A stretch of DNA of 64,000 nt from Vespula vulgaris. Taxonomy: Eukaryota; Arthropoda; Insecta; Hymenoptera; Vespidae. Below, piece after piece: positions 1 to 11,727 of this stretch (its first letter is position 1; the number at the start of each line of letters is the position of its first letter). Location of the stretch: the NCBI RefSeq assembly GCF_905475345.1, contig NC_066594.1, positions 5,783,501-5,847,500 of the forward strand, given 5' to 3'. Under the pieces are notes generated by a model, which saw only the letters and a list, made by a program, of their open reading frames with translations, was not told the origin of the DNA and did not search any database. The position numbers and the translations under genes were made by a program.

Positions 1-1396
1 CACGATGAACAAAGCGAAGCGAGATACGCTATAACGTCGTCCCCTATTTACGTAGCGTGCGAAGGAGTTTTACAAAAAGGGAAAAAAAAATCGAACGATC
101 GAGGAATGTTGTTGTAGAAAATATTTGCTTTGAAAAAATACATTTACTATAGCCATCGTCTACTCTATCTATTCATCTCTCTCTCTCTCTCTTTCTCTTT
201 GATTCTCTATTTTATAAGGTGCGTCCAGATGCCTCGCCCAAATGTCACAATAATGTGTCAGACTTAATAAATTTTCATGACCTAATCAAAGGAAGGAGAG
301 CTTCACGGAATGGAATTCGAAAAAGAAAAAAGGATAAAAAAAGAAATGCAAAGAAAAAACAAATATAAATAGAAACACGATCGCAGGACCTTCCGGATAA
401 TAACACACGATTCGTACAAACGGAAGTTTGCGTTACAAAGTCTCCCTAAACCAACTGACTCTTCCCTTTTTTATCGGAAATTAGCGATCACCGAAGAGAA
501 GCAAACACAATGCAATTTATCTTTTTATCGATCATACCTAAGTCCCTGAGTTTGCTACCAACGATTTCTTACGTCATCGCGCGTATTACCAGGATTTTCA
601 TGATACACTAAAAAAGGAAAATTCATTAATGCGGAATATCGATGATGAGAGACGGAATATTACGATCGAATTGCGTTCGAATTGCGATATACTCCTCCGG
701 ATAATTTATTCGGTTGATTAACGAGAAATCAAATTTTATGTCGATAAACGTGTTCACACTACCATAGCGAGAGAGAACCCATTTCATTAAGGTGAAACCG
801 TTACGGATCTCCGTTGATAACCCTGTTCATTAGAATCTAATCGATTAGGTTAATATCCCTTCGAAACACAAACACAAATACACACACACATGCGAAGTTG
901 GAAAATCATTTCGGTGGAAGGACCACCGAACCCGAAACCTTCGAAAATTTCGTTAATGCTTTCGTTTTCGTTAACCGCCCACAATATGTTTACCCTTTCG
1001 TGTTCAATCTTCTCTCCTCTCCTCTATCCTTCGCGAAAGACACCTTTGCTCGATCATCCGACAAAAATTTTAAAGAAGAACTATGTAAATACCTATATCT
1101 ATATATCTTTATAGATACATATTTATTTATGTACGCCGAAGAAGTATAACTTATGTCAACTAATAACACGTACTCGCATGCCAAGTCGTACGAATTTTCG
1201 TTTTGTCGTATAATAAAACGATTCACGTATGCACCTTCGAGTTTTACGTGACCATCAAGCTTATCACAGAGCGTGACACACATCGTTAATCTCTTTAGGA
1301 TCCTTCTTATGCACGTCCGTAAACGAAGAAATTTGCTTTACAACGATTTATGATCTATCTATCCTCGTGATATTTGTCAGCTATTAGATTAAAACA

Positions 1397-1398
<2 letters not shown>

Positions 1399-1437
<39 letters not shown>
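1399..1437. repeat. (GAAA)n microsatellite
   Basis: About ten near-perfect units of GAAA in an AT-rich flank, inside the UBE2H intron. Confidence 0.9.
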
Positions 1438-2447
1438 ATAACAGATAAAACTGTTGTCCTACGATTATCGATATGTTAAACGTAATTAAATATTCCGTCT
1501 GTTTGTCTATCTATCTCCTTGTCTCTTTTTCTTACAACGTAGGAACAACTTTGAGTCAAGTCTGGTATACGTGACCAGCCATATTTGTTAAGAGGAAAAA
1601 AAAAAAGAAAAAGAAAAAATTAAAAAATAACGAGCTGTTATCACTAAGAACTTATTGCTAATACGAGACCGAAGACTTTATTTAAGAATCAATGAGTTTC
1701 ACAAGGAGTGGCAATTTTTTTGCTCATTTAACGTGCAGACACACGAACAACTACTCTCTGCTCTTTTCCATACGTTGAGCACGCGTTCACGGACGAGAAG
1801 AAGACAGATAATATTCTAACAACTTCCTCTTAATCCCATCACTCGTGTCCCGTAACGAATGAACAAGAAAAACAAAAAAAAGAGAAAGAAAAAATTGAAG
1901 AAAGAAGAAAAGAAAGAAAAAATTAAAGAAAGAAGAAAAGAAAGAAAAAAGAAAAACGAGAAGGATTCTGTAGGACTCAATACTGTTACAAAATAATCAT
2001 TCTTAAACTCGTTGGAAATAAAGATGGCGTGTTGCAAGAAACGAACAAATCTCGAGCAGTGTAATCGATCAAACATTTTACGTTGACTTGTAGAAAGGGA
2101 TGCCAAAAAAGAAAAGAAAAAAATTTGGAGGGGTAAATACATGTACGTATTTTATATGTATGTATTCACATGTATATACATACGTCATATAATAAAATAA
2201 AACCAAAGAAAAAGATCATCCGTCTATCTCCACCATTGTGCCGACGCATTCGCTCGCGTGTCGTTCTGAAGATAAAAAAGGATAGAAAACGCAAGGTCTT
2301 TACTTGTTGAAAAGCAATAACAGAAGCTATGCGGTATAGAAAATCTATTACTCTAAGTTTCCTTTTATTAGATGTACCATATTCATATACTATACTTTCG
2401 TCTCTTATTTTGCGATAAATACAATCGTCGTGTGAACGTTATTCTTG

Positions 2448-2448
<1 letters not shown>

Positions 2449-2505
<57 letters not shown>
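2449..2505. repeat. (TA)n microsatellite
   Basis: Perfect alternating TA run of about 57 bp. Confidence 0.95.
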
Positions 2506-2507
<2 letters not shown>

Positions 2508-4524
2508 GAAGTTTAAAAATTATATCCATTGAAACACGCGAATGGATATATAATGTATGACATCATCGTGAAGTTAAATGGTAGAGAAATAATAATAGCA
2601 ATAATAATATTTAAAAAAGCAGTAAACTTTAGTTACTGGCTACTATTGATAAAAGCTAACTTCTTATTGTTTCTTGATAAGAATTATTAATATCAAAATA
2701 ATTATCATCAAGAACAATTTCCCAGACACCGTTATTACTTTTAACCGCAACAACAAAGCTTTATCCATTATCGAATAAGATGTCAGGGTATAGAAAAGTG
2801 AAGCAACACAAAAACACGGAAACTTTTAAGAGCACGTTGTTTATGTTGTCTCGATTGGAAATGATGTCTTCTTTCGATCTCAGGGATTTCAAGAATGTGT
2901 TCCAAGGGAGTTCTAAGATTTCACTAAAATATTCAAGACTGTTCCGCGTAAAATTAGCAAGAGCCAACTTTTTTTTTTTTACTTTAGTTTTATTCTAGTT
3001 TTAGAGACAATACGAATGAGTCGGCAATTTGGAGAGGGAAAACAGATCGTTGTCGTTCCAAAAAAAAATTATATGAAGATAGTAGCGCGCGATCTTTGGA
3101 AAATCTTCTGAGGGTTTCGCCAACCAATAAAAAATAAAAAAGAAAAAAGAAAATTTGTCAATCCCTGCTCTATCTATTTGTGCAGCCCTACCTATCTTAC
3201 TTTTAAAAAGGCCAATCGGCTTACGAGAATACAATGAAGCAAAGAGAAAGAGAACGCCTTTGTTAATAAGCCTTCGTTAACACTTAATACGGGAAAACGA
3301 TACGAGCTGATAAAGCAGAATGAGTTTTTAATTCTATAAAAGAAAAGGAAAAGAACGTACGCGTTTATTTCTCTCCCCCCCCCCCTCTCTTTCTTGTTGT
3401 CACTCTCTTTGAAAATGCTAAACAAAAAAAAATATAAAACAGAGAAAGAGAGAGAGAGAGAGACAAAGAACGACTCGGCCGCGATAGTTTCGTGAGTCAG
3501 GGGCAAACACGCCTTTAAATTGGAACATAAAATCTGATGTGGTTGCGAGAACGTTTAAAACAGACGTGACTCTGTGCCAGATGAAAGGAAACGATTTATT
3601 GTAAACCATGAGGAGAGGCCGATCGACAGTGCACACGTGTCATCCCGTGTTCGGAATGAAATTGAAATAGTGATTTACGTGAACTGAAGACATTTTTAAC
3701 GGGACGTCCAATTCGAATGGAAAACACAAATATAATTCAATATAAAACAAATACGAGGCTACTTTTTCGAAATGGCTTTAAATGGGTCAAACGGAGTTTT
3801 TTTTTTCTCAAAATAAAAAAATTACATGTGAAAATAGCGTCGAAGAGTTTAATAGGAAAGATATAAAATTTCTCTTGGATCTATATGCTGAGAATTATCA
3901 AAGGATCTATCGATCATTGATATCTAAACAATATATAAATAAACAATAGTAAAAAGCAAATGTATTCACGAATCAATTAAAATCTTTCAGAGAAAGTATT
4001 TTCACATATAGATACCTGATACTCTTATCGTTTTCCATTTGGACACTTCTTCGATATTCCCTATTTTACATCAACCTTCGATCGCAAACGAAATCATTCA
4101 ATAGATAAATATTGAAAAAGTGATACGAAAGAAAAGTGTGATCGACGAGAACTTTCGAAATTTCTTTGTTGTTTTTCTTATCGATCGCGAGACGCGACGT
4201 TTTAACGAAATTTTTTAATTAATTTTTACTACTCGAATCGATAACGAATAACATCGTTCGAGATATCGAACAAACGCAAGGACAAATCGAAAGAACTATA
4301 CGCGCATAGATGTGTTTCTAAAAGGGTCTCGCGCGCTACAAGCGAGTTTTCGATCTCTGAAAATAGATCATTCGTCGCAAGAAACGTCGACCAATGTACA
4401 ACGTACCTACGTACGTAGGTACATACGTACGTAAATATGTATATATCTATGTGTACGTAAATCTACGTCAAAAGACTGAAAGATAAAGGCCCTAGGAATG
4501 GAAAGTTACCAGAAACGTGTGTTC

Positions 4525-4528
<4 letters not shown>

Positions 4529-4561
<33 letters not shown>
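4529..4561. repeat. (TA)n microsatellite
   Basis: Perfect alternating TA run of about 32 bp, followed by CATA/TACA-rich sequence. Confidence 0.9.
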
Positions 4562-4563
<2 letters not shown>

Positions 4564-6844
4564 TGATACGTACGCATGTATATTCATACATACATATATA
4601 CATCTATACGTATATATAACATACATCGACGAGATTAAAAGTTCAGAAAAAAGAAAAAAGGGCAGAGATAGCCCGTTCACTCGTACTACTTTTCTTTATA
4701 GAAACGATTGTCCTAACTTTAACGCAACACGCATAACGCATACATAAACTGATCGATATATCGCGAAAAAAGAAACGCGGGAAAAGTTACGTTTACAAAA
4801 AGGAAAACTTGTAGGATTCGTATCATAGAAAAATGTCAAAAGGATCGTATACCATGCATTTCTAAAATATCCGACGTCAATTATAGCAAATAACTTCTGT
4901 ATACTTAAATACGTATGGAATTTTACATTTCGTAACTTTGACGAAAGTAGATACGTTGTACTTTGTCTCTATAAATGTCATTTTAAAAAGAAACAAATAA
5001 CTACGAATCGGGCAAAAGTATCGATTCCTATTGAACTATCACGTCGAGTAGTACACCAGTACTAATGTGACGACAACGGGGTTACGTCAAACGGGAAATA
5101 AATTTTCGTAGTTCGAGGTCGATTACTGTATAAGAAAGACTACATAAATACATAGATACATACGTACGTACGTACATGTATACGTACATACATACATACG
5201 TTCATAAGTATGCTCGCATGTTAACGCACGTAGGCGAGAAGGCTCGCGTTGCGCGTCTTTATCAATTGAGAGAGAAGTAGACGCGAGGTGCCATCATTGA
5301 AAGTACCAGACGCGGGAAATTTGAAAACTTTAAATCATTTCCTTCGAATTTTCCGGTTTTACGATAATTCATCGGAGTAGATACATTTTCTTCTCGATTC
5401 GTATAAAGAAATACGAAGAGATAAAGATAAAGATAGAAACAGAGATAAAGACAAAGATAGAGATAGAGATAGAGGAAAAGAGATAGAGAAAGAATGAATA
5501 TATATGACAAACTTTCGCGAAAAAGCATTGATTCGCTCTCGATTTGCGTCAGAGTAAAGCTTCCAACGACGTTCGTTCTATAGTCGTCCGTTTTATTTTT
5601 ACGTGCAACTGCGAAGAGTCTCGTTACGTTCTCGTCGATCCCGCTCGTCTGTTCGTTCAAAGAAACGAGGCCGAAACGAACGTCGCGATTGCAACGTCTC
5701 CATTGCTTATACTGTTCCTTCGCGCTCGCATTATCCTTCACCCCTTGCTCCTCACTTATCCCCACCCACTCTCACGTGTCTATCTGTCTTTCTCATTTCA
5801 TTCTTACACGCGCACGCTCGTAGAAAACGATCATTCAACTTCGTAACTCTTTTGATGATATTGGACCATCGTTAAAACGTCTAGAGAAAATTTTGATTGA
5901 ATATTCCTAACGTAAACGATCTACATTTTATATATGATATAATACTATTTACCTCCCCCATTCTCTCTCTCTCTCTTTCTTTCTTTCTAGATAACTTATC
6001 AAATACATTATATGTGTAATAGATACGTAGCTAAAATAAAATCCAATTAAAGGCTTCAAAAAATGGACGGATATATTTGAAAGAGAGAAAGATGGACGAC
6101 GATCGGTGGCAAAGAGAAAAAGGGTTCGTGAAAGAAATTAAGGGATATAAAAAGATGAGACGACTAAATGCAACATCGAGAAAAAGAACGCCGAAGCTAA
6201 CTACATATCTACATATGTATGTATCTATATATGTATGTATAAGTATGTGCGTATATCTCTGTCTTTCTCCTTCTTTATCTATCTCTGTCAGCCTATCGAG
6301 TACCTACTCCCCGACCGCCCACCCACCCGCCTGATCGCCCACTCCATCCCAACGTTCTCTTCGCCCCCTCTCCACGCTCCCCTCCCCACTACGAAAATGC
6401 AAGCGCGTATGTATGTATTTTCCAAGTGTATTTCTTAAACGAGAATAGAGACTCTTAATATATCGCGAGAAGTTGTTAGCGGAGACGTGTACGATCAGCT
6501 GGTTAAAAACAGCTGTGTACCCGTGCGTCCGTCAACTCGTTCGTTCTATACTTCCCGTCTGTTTGAAGAAAAATTGAAACGGCCCTCATACTCTTTTCTC
6601 TTTCTCTCTCTCTCTGTGTTTCGTCTCGTTTCGTCGAAGGCATCGTACATCGCCATTGTGGGCCCGTGCAACCATTGTGTGCACGTTGCCGTGTAAATCT
6701 CCAGTGTCTCCTCCTCCCCCTCGCACTCGATCTCCCTGCACCTACCCCTGGTCTTACTAACCCCCACCACCTACTGAAGCCTTTAGCGCACATCCCCACC
6801 AAATTCACTGTCGTTTCCCCTCTCGGTGCTATCGTTCCGAAGAT

Positions 6845-7320
6845 TAGTGTAGTAGTAGTATCAGTAGGTAAGTAGTAATAGTGTAGTAGTAGTAGTATAA
6901 TGCGTGTAGTAGAATAATAATAATAGTGTAGTAGTAGTAGTAGTAGTAGTGGTAGTAGTGTAGTAATAGTAATGCAGTATTGATAGTAATAGTAGTAGTT
7001 GTGTAATAGTAATAGAATAGTAATGTAGAATAATAGTAGTAGTAGTGTAGTAGTATAGTAATAGTAGTAGTAGTAGTAGTAATAGTAATAGTATTAGTAG
7101 TAGTAGTAGTAATAGTAATAGTAGTAATAGTAATGTAGAATAGTAGTAGTAGTGTAGTAATAGTAATGTAGAATAATAGTAGTAGTAGTGTAGTAATACT
7201 AATGTGGAATAGTAGTAGTAGTAGTGTAGTAATACTAATGTAAAATAGTAGTAGTAGTAGTAGTGTAGTAATACTAATGTAGAATAGTAGACTAGTATAA
7301 TAGTAATGTAGTAGTGTAGT
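6845..7320. repeat. Long interrupted (TAG)n trinucleotide array
   Basis: About 475 bp built mainly from TAG/AGT units, with interruptions such as AATAGTAATGTAGAATAG that recur several times, so higher-order units have been duplicated. It ends in a short CAG-type tract (about 7321-7350). It produces long but meaningless minus-strand frames made of Tyr, Thr, Leu and Ile. It lies in UBE2H intron 1, about 530 bp from the first exon. Confidence 0.95.
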
Positions 7321-7749
7321 AGCAGCAGCAGCAGCAACACACCAGCAGCGCAGCAATAGCAACAGCAGGAGGCATGGTCGATCGTGTATGCCCCCGATAA
7401 ACAAACGGACTGACACACGACTTATGCACGCACATAGACACATCATATGTACATACATATGCGCGCGCATGCACGCTCATACACACTGACCCTCTCCGAC
7501 ACTTGCAAAGAGAACTCTAATGTCGAGTCACTTCTATATTCCATTGCGAACACGTGTGTGATAGAAAAACGGAAAGAGAGAAAAAGAGAAAGACAGAGAG
7601 ACAGAGAGAGAGAGAAAACGAACGCGTCGTGGCAAGGGGTTGCCGAGAGACGAAGAAAAACGACTAGATGACGAGAATGTAGAAAGATAGAAAAAGAAAG
7701 CAATAGTTTAGATAATAGAGAGAAGAAAGATAAATGAAGAAACAGAGAG

Positions 7750-7751
<2 letters not shown>

Positions 7752-7782
<31 letters not shown>
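7752..7782. repeat. (GACA)n microsatellite
   Basis: Seven or so perfect GACA units, followed by GATA-type units to about 7803. Confidence 0.9.
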
Positions 7783-7784
<2 letters not shown>

Positions 7785-7846
7785 TAGATAGATAAATAGA
7801 TAGAAAAGAGGAGAGGAGAGATGTTAGAAAAAAGTTTCAAGGATAC

Positions 7847-7899
7847 AGTTTGATAACGTCCGTGTCCATACGTCGTTTTCCAGCGCTGGGGGACGACAT
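7847..7899 (-). CDS. UBE2H: UBE2H, ubiquitin-conjugating enzyme E2 H: first coding exon only (partial gene)
   Basis: The minus strand from the ATG at 7899 reads MSSPSAGKRRMDTDVIK and then CT, followed by GTATCC, a usable phase-2 donor. This is nearly residue-for-residue the N-terminus of the animal E2 family UBE2H, in which the next residues are Leu-Ile-Glu-Ser; the CT left before the donor would start that Leu codon. UBE2H accepts ubiquitin from E1 on a catalytic Cys and passes it to substrates, and in animals it works with the CTLH/GID E3 complex. The catalytic core is not in this window, so the gene must continue beyond the left edge after an intron of at least 7.8 kb. The identification rests on only 17 residues, but the match is very specific. 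The exon is too short to stand out as an open frame. Confidence 0.85.
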
Positions 7900-8047
7900 A
7901 TTTGTCGGCTGTTATTGGCAAGTAAGAGCCCTTCGTACCCGAGTCCTTGGATCAGCTGTGCCACCCGATCGTAGCTCCACGCACGAAGGTCCTCCACGAG
8001 AGTCCGCTACGTATCCAGCGCGCACGGCTTCGTGAACTCACGGGTAA

Positions 8048-8230
8048 ACGCTCCTCCTCCTCCTCCTCCTCCTCCACCACCGCCACCACCACCACCGACT
8101 CCTCCTCCTCCTCCTCCTCTTCTTCTTCCTCCAACGCCGCAACCGACTCCTCTTCTTTTCTTTTTCTTCTTCTCCTCCTCCTCCTCCTTCCTCCTCCACC
8201 TCCTCGTCGTCGTCGTCGTCGTCTCCTTTT
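8048..8230. repeat. Compound TCC/ACC/TTC/GTC triplet repeat tract
   Basis: Successive runs of CTC, CAC, TTC and CGT triplets on the plus strand. They make apparent poly-Ser, poly-Pro, poly-Glu or poly-Gly frames depending on frame and strand. Confidence 0.9.
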
Positions 8231-8336
8231 CACGGTAACGCGCCGCACTCTGTCCGTCGCACCAACAACGCTGCTGAATATCGAGCACCGAGAAAGAAAA
8301 ACAAAGACACGCGCACCCAATAATCACCGTACGACG

Positions 8337-8368
8337 TCTTTGTCTTTGTCTTTGTCTTTGTCTTTGTC
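8337..8368. repeat. (GTCTTT)n hexanucleotide repeat
   Basis: About five perfect six-base units, followed by GTCGTCGTC. Confidence 0.9.
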
Positions 8369-8605
8369 GTCGTCGCCGTTTTGGCTTTCGTTTTTACTAT
8401 CGCCGATCTGCCAACGCGATAGAGAAACGCTCGAATAAACAACGACGCGCGAGATACACTGCCAGACGACGACGTCGTAAACCCGACGACGGCCAATCCG
8501 AGTTCTTCTTACGGGAAAAAATAATCCCTTGTCGGTGATTCAAGTAAACGACGCGGCGCGACGTTAACAAAATAGACTGATCCTCCGAACGTCAAACCGA
8601 ACGAA

Positions 8606-8840
8606 CTAACGTCCGATCGTCCGTCCGTCCGTCCGTCCGTCCGTTCTTTCGTTCGTCCGTCCCTCCGTCCCTCCGTCCGTCTATCCCTCCGTTCGTCCGT
8701 CCGTCCGTCCGTCCGTCCGTTCGTTCGTTCGTCCGTTCGTTCGTTCGTTCGTTCGTTCGTTCGTTCGTTCGTTCGTCCGACCGACCGTCCGTCCGTCCGT
8801 CCGACCGACCGTCCGACCGACCGACCGATCGACCGACCGA
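8606..8840. repeat. (TCCG)/(TTCG)/(CCGA) tetranucleotide repeat block
   Basis: About 235 bp of CpG-containing four-base units: TCCG, then TTCG (perfect stretches near 8730-8775), then GACC/CCGA. It lies upstream of the UBE2H start. A minus-strand frame through it codes Arg-Thr-Asp/Asn-Glu repeats and is taken as a repeat artefact. Confidence 0.95.
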
Positions 8841-9361
8841 ACGATAAATAGACCGAAATTACTCGACGTGTCGTATATCTTCTCTTTGTTAGTCGCACAC
8901 TCCTAAACCGATCGAGAGAGGACTCCTCTGTAAGCTTCAAAGAATCATTTCGTTCTCGGCTACGAAGCACGAGCAAAGCACGACTCCAAGTCGCACGAAT
9001 GCGTCTCTTCGACGAACGACAACAAAACGATATCCCTTTCCTCTGTTTTTTTTTTCTCTCGCGCTCACTCGTTCGCCCTCCGCCTCTCTCGGTACACCAC
9101 CGGCTTGTTCTTCTCACTCTGTCTGTCTCTTTCTCTTTCTCTTTCTCTTTCTCCCCTCTCTCTTTCTCTCTCTCTCTCTTTCTTTAACACTCCTTCACAC
9201 CCACCACGCACAACCTGTCAACCCACGGACGACTTCACTGCATCTGCGATACTGCTCTCTCCTCGACGTACTGGACTCTCCTTCTTACCCCCTCCACGCT
9301 ATTCCTCTCTTCCTCTCTCTCGCTCTACCACGACCTATACGCGCTTCACCTAATTCCCACC

Positions 9362-9392
9362 AGATGGCACTCAACCGTTCGAGTCGCCATCT
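9362..9392. promoter_or_regulatory. Stem-loop dyad containing a GCCATCT (YY1/Pho-like) motif
   Basis: AGATGGC at 9362-9368 followed by ACTC pairs with GAGT at 9381-9384 and GCCATCT at 9386-9392. There is an 8-base loop and one bulged base. The arm carries the core GCCAT of YY1/Pleiohomeotic-type sites. The structure is plain in the sequence; its function is a guess. Confidence 0.45.
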
Positions 9393-9400
9393 TGTTCCTA

Positions 9401-11727
9401 CAGAGGCGGGCTTTTCAAGCTTCTCGTAGATCACGTTCAACGTGCTACGTTATATCGAAGTTGGCTAGATTCTCGAAATTTCGTACACTTCATTCCATCG
9501 CGAATGATTTTATCCGTTTTCCTATATATTTTTGTACGATATTCTTTTTTTTTTCGTTCTATACACGCAAAACGCTTCATTTTTTATATCGAGAATCGAA
9601 CATTTTAGGTACAACGTCGATCCGACTGTAATAATACTAATTCGTAATTTTAATAACGATGAATGATGCAACGTTATGCATATGTCATATTTATTTTTAA
9701 CCTAGAATGTTAAATGACTTACCAAAAATAGAAGAGAAATTGACTTCAGCACGATAAGATGAAAAAACACGTTCCCGAGTATTTTTCCTTTGGATTGAAG
9801 ACAATTTATTTATGTTTGGTCTCAATTGAATGTCGTAGAAAGCATTATGTTTCATAGCGTGAAAAATCAATCGATTGAAGATTTTGTAAGCAACGATATC
9901 GCCGAATAAGCACCTTTTTCAAAAACTGATGCAAAATCCATCGTGCATTATGTTACATTAGCGACGTTAAGTTAAATACGTATCGACGTATAGAAAAACG
10001 ATAAACAAAATAATAGCATTAGGTACAACGTGAAGATAGGCAAGTATCTTCCTTAGCTTGTAATTGGTCCAATCTTCCCAAATGGCTGAACGATTCAAAC
10101 TGAAATAAAAATTTTATAATTTTTGTTTTATTAACGTACGAATAGCATCGAGAGATTGAAAACATGATTACACAACAGATGTAATTATTTATTAAAAAAG
10201 TATAAAATTAAATGAATTAGAAAATTTGTATATATGTAGATATTAGAAAAAAATTTCACATTAAATTAGAAAATACAGTGTTACCTGGTACATAAATAAT
10301 CGCATTTGTATGCTAAATTACAATACATATATTCTTAACATGTTAATGTTGATATTTTGATTCCAGAAGAAATACATTTTTGCTCTACCTGCATTACAAT
10401 ACATTATTAAATATATAAAATCAGTCAAAGTCGAATGATGTAATGTATCGAATGATGTAATGATTTTATATGTTTAAATTATATAAATGTATTAAAATAT
10501 GTTACTAAATTGTTAACTTTAATTTTTTTTTTATATTTCTATCTTGTTTACAAGTATTCTATATAATATTCTAGTTAATATTAAGCAACTTATTTTAAAC
10601 ATAAGAAGCAATATTGCACTTTGAATAATATCCTGAATACTTGACCTGCAATAATGTTTCTCCTCGTAAAATTAAATAATTCCTACTTTTTATATGCAAA
10701 CTACTTGGTATACTTACAATCGACTAATGAATATTATGTAATGACAAGATGTGTGATGAAGAATTTAATTATTAGATTGAATTGACTTGGCACGAAATTT
10801 CATATTGATATCTTTTCCCTTAAGTACTCGATCCAACGTGCAAACTACGTTATGAAATGTGCAAATTATGCTAATGAAACGTGACATACTATATATTACG
10901 AAAAAGCTGCTATTATATTTTGTGATTATAATCTCAATTCTAATTTTGTATATGATATATAATTGTATGATTAAATATACGTTTGTAAAGATTAAATATA
11001 GATAATTGTCTGGTAATGATATGTACTATAAGACGAAACAGATTCTCTTAATAAATGAAATTGATAGAATACAATGAAGTAAATACACGGTCTGTGTCTA
11101 TATTGCTTACAAAAAAGTCATTGCAAATTTAAAAATATTAATACTATTTATAATTCTATAATTGCACATGTAATGCAAGATTATGAATAAATGAGAAAAT
11201 ACATACTGATTTCTAATTAGTCAATCTAATACTTAAAGAAATTGATATGAATACTGAAATAACTCGTATATAAATTAAAACGATCTCGTATACTGTTCGT
11301 TTTTGTTATATAATAAGATATATGATCTGAAGATTTTCTCTCAATCATATTAATTACAATAATAAAAATTTTTTATGAAAATTGTATAAGTACTATAAAG
11401 ATCTGTATATAAGTTATACAACTTCATTTTCACCCTGTTTCTATTAACTTACTGGAAGAAAAAATTTGTGCTTTTCGACGTTTTTAAATAATCCATTGAG
11501 CAATTGAATCTATACTAATTATATATCACACCATTATTATATACGCGATATTGTAACTTAAACTTCGTGAAAGTAGTCTACAAATCCCAAATATTTGGAA
11601 CAATAAATAGTTTTGGTATATAAAATTTATGGTTAAAGTATTATCAGTCGTGTCCGTTATTATCCTGTGAATACTGAAAAATCTACAGATCTGTTCTACT
11701 TGTAACAAATAAGAATACTTAAAATGT
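9401..11727. other. Spacer between UBE2H upstream region and wntless, probably including the wntless 3' UTR
   Basis: AT-rich sequence with no convincing open frame beyond an unspliced read at 9392-9631. The right-hand part should contain the wntless 3' UTR, because it lies just downstream of that stop codon on the minus strand. I could not fix a polyadenylation site. Confidence 0.5.

Larger units (their letters stand above)
1..7846 (-). other. Intron 1 of UBE2H (partial), repeat-rich, no other gene seen
   Basis: This stretch follows the donor of the UBE2H first coding exon on the minus strand. No sequence matching the E2 core was found between here and the left edge, so the window shows only part of a first intron longer than 7.8 kb. 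It is AT-rich and holds simple repeats: GAAA units at about 1399-1437, a TA run at 2449-2505, another at about 4529-4561, purine-rich AGATAA-type sequence at about 5400-5490, a TAG-type array at 6845-7320 and GACA units at about 7752-7782. The small open frames here are low in complexity or unrecognised, and I do not call any of them as genes. Confidence 0.6.
7900..9400 (-). promoter_or_regulatory. UBE2H upstream/5' leader region, GC-richer and packed with short tandem repeats
   Basis: This lies directly upstream of the UBE2H start codon on the minus strand and is clearly richer in C, G and CpG than the flanks. It holds TCC/ACC-type triplets (8048-8230), GTCTTT hexamers (about 8337-8368) and a TCCG/TTCG tetranucleotide block (8606-8840). 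Further right are pyrimidine-rich tracts (about 9116-9185) and a hairpin-like dyad at 9362-9392. The position suggests 5' leader and promoter. No TATA box or transcription start can be assigned. Open frames here consist of repeat-coded residues. Confidence 0.5.

Noticed and set aside
6844..7486. Long minus-strand frames rich in Tyr, Thr and Leu
   Set aside because: They are the direct translation of the TAG-type array; no start context, no conservation-like composition.
7947..8438. Plus-strand frame with poly-Ser and poly-Thr
   Set aside because: Made by TCC/ACC triplet repeats antisense to the UBE2H upstream region.
8509..9117. 202-residue minus-strand frame of Arg-Thr-Asp-Glu repeats
   Set aside because: Created by tetranucleotide repeats whose unit shifts frame every four bases; no protein-like sequence outside the repeat.
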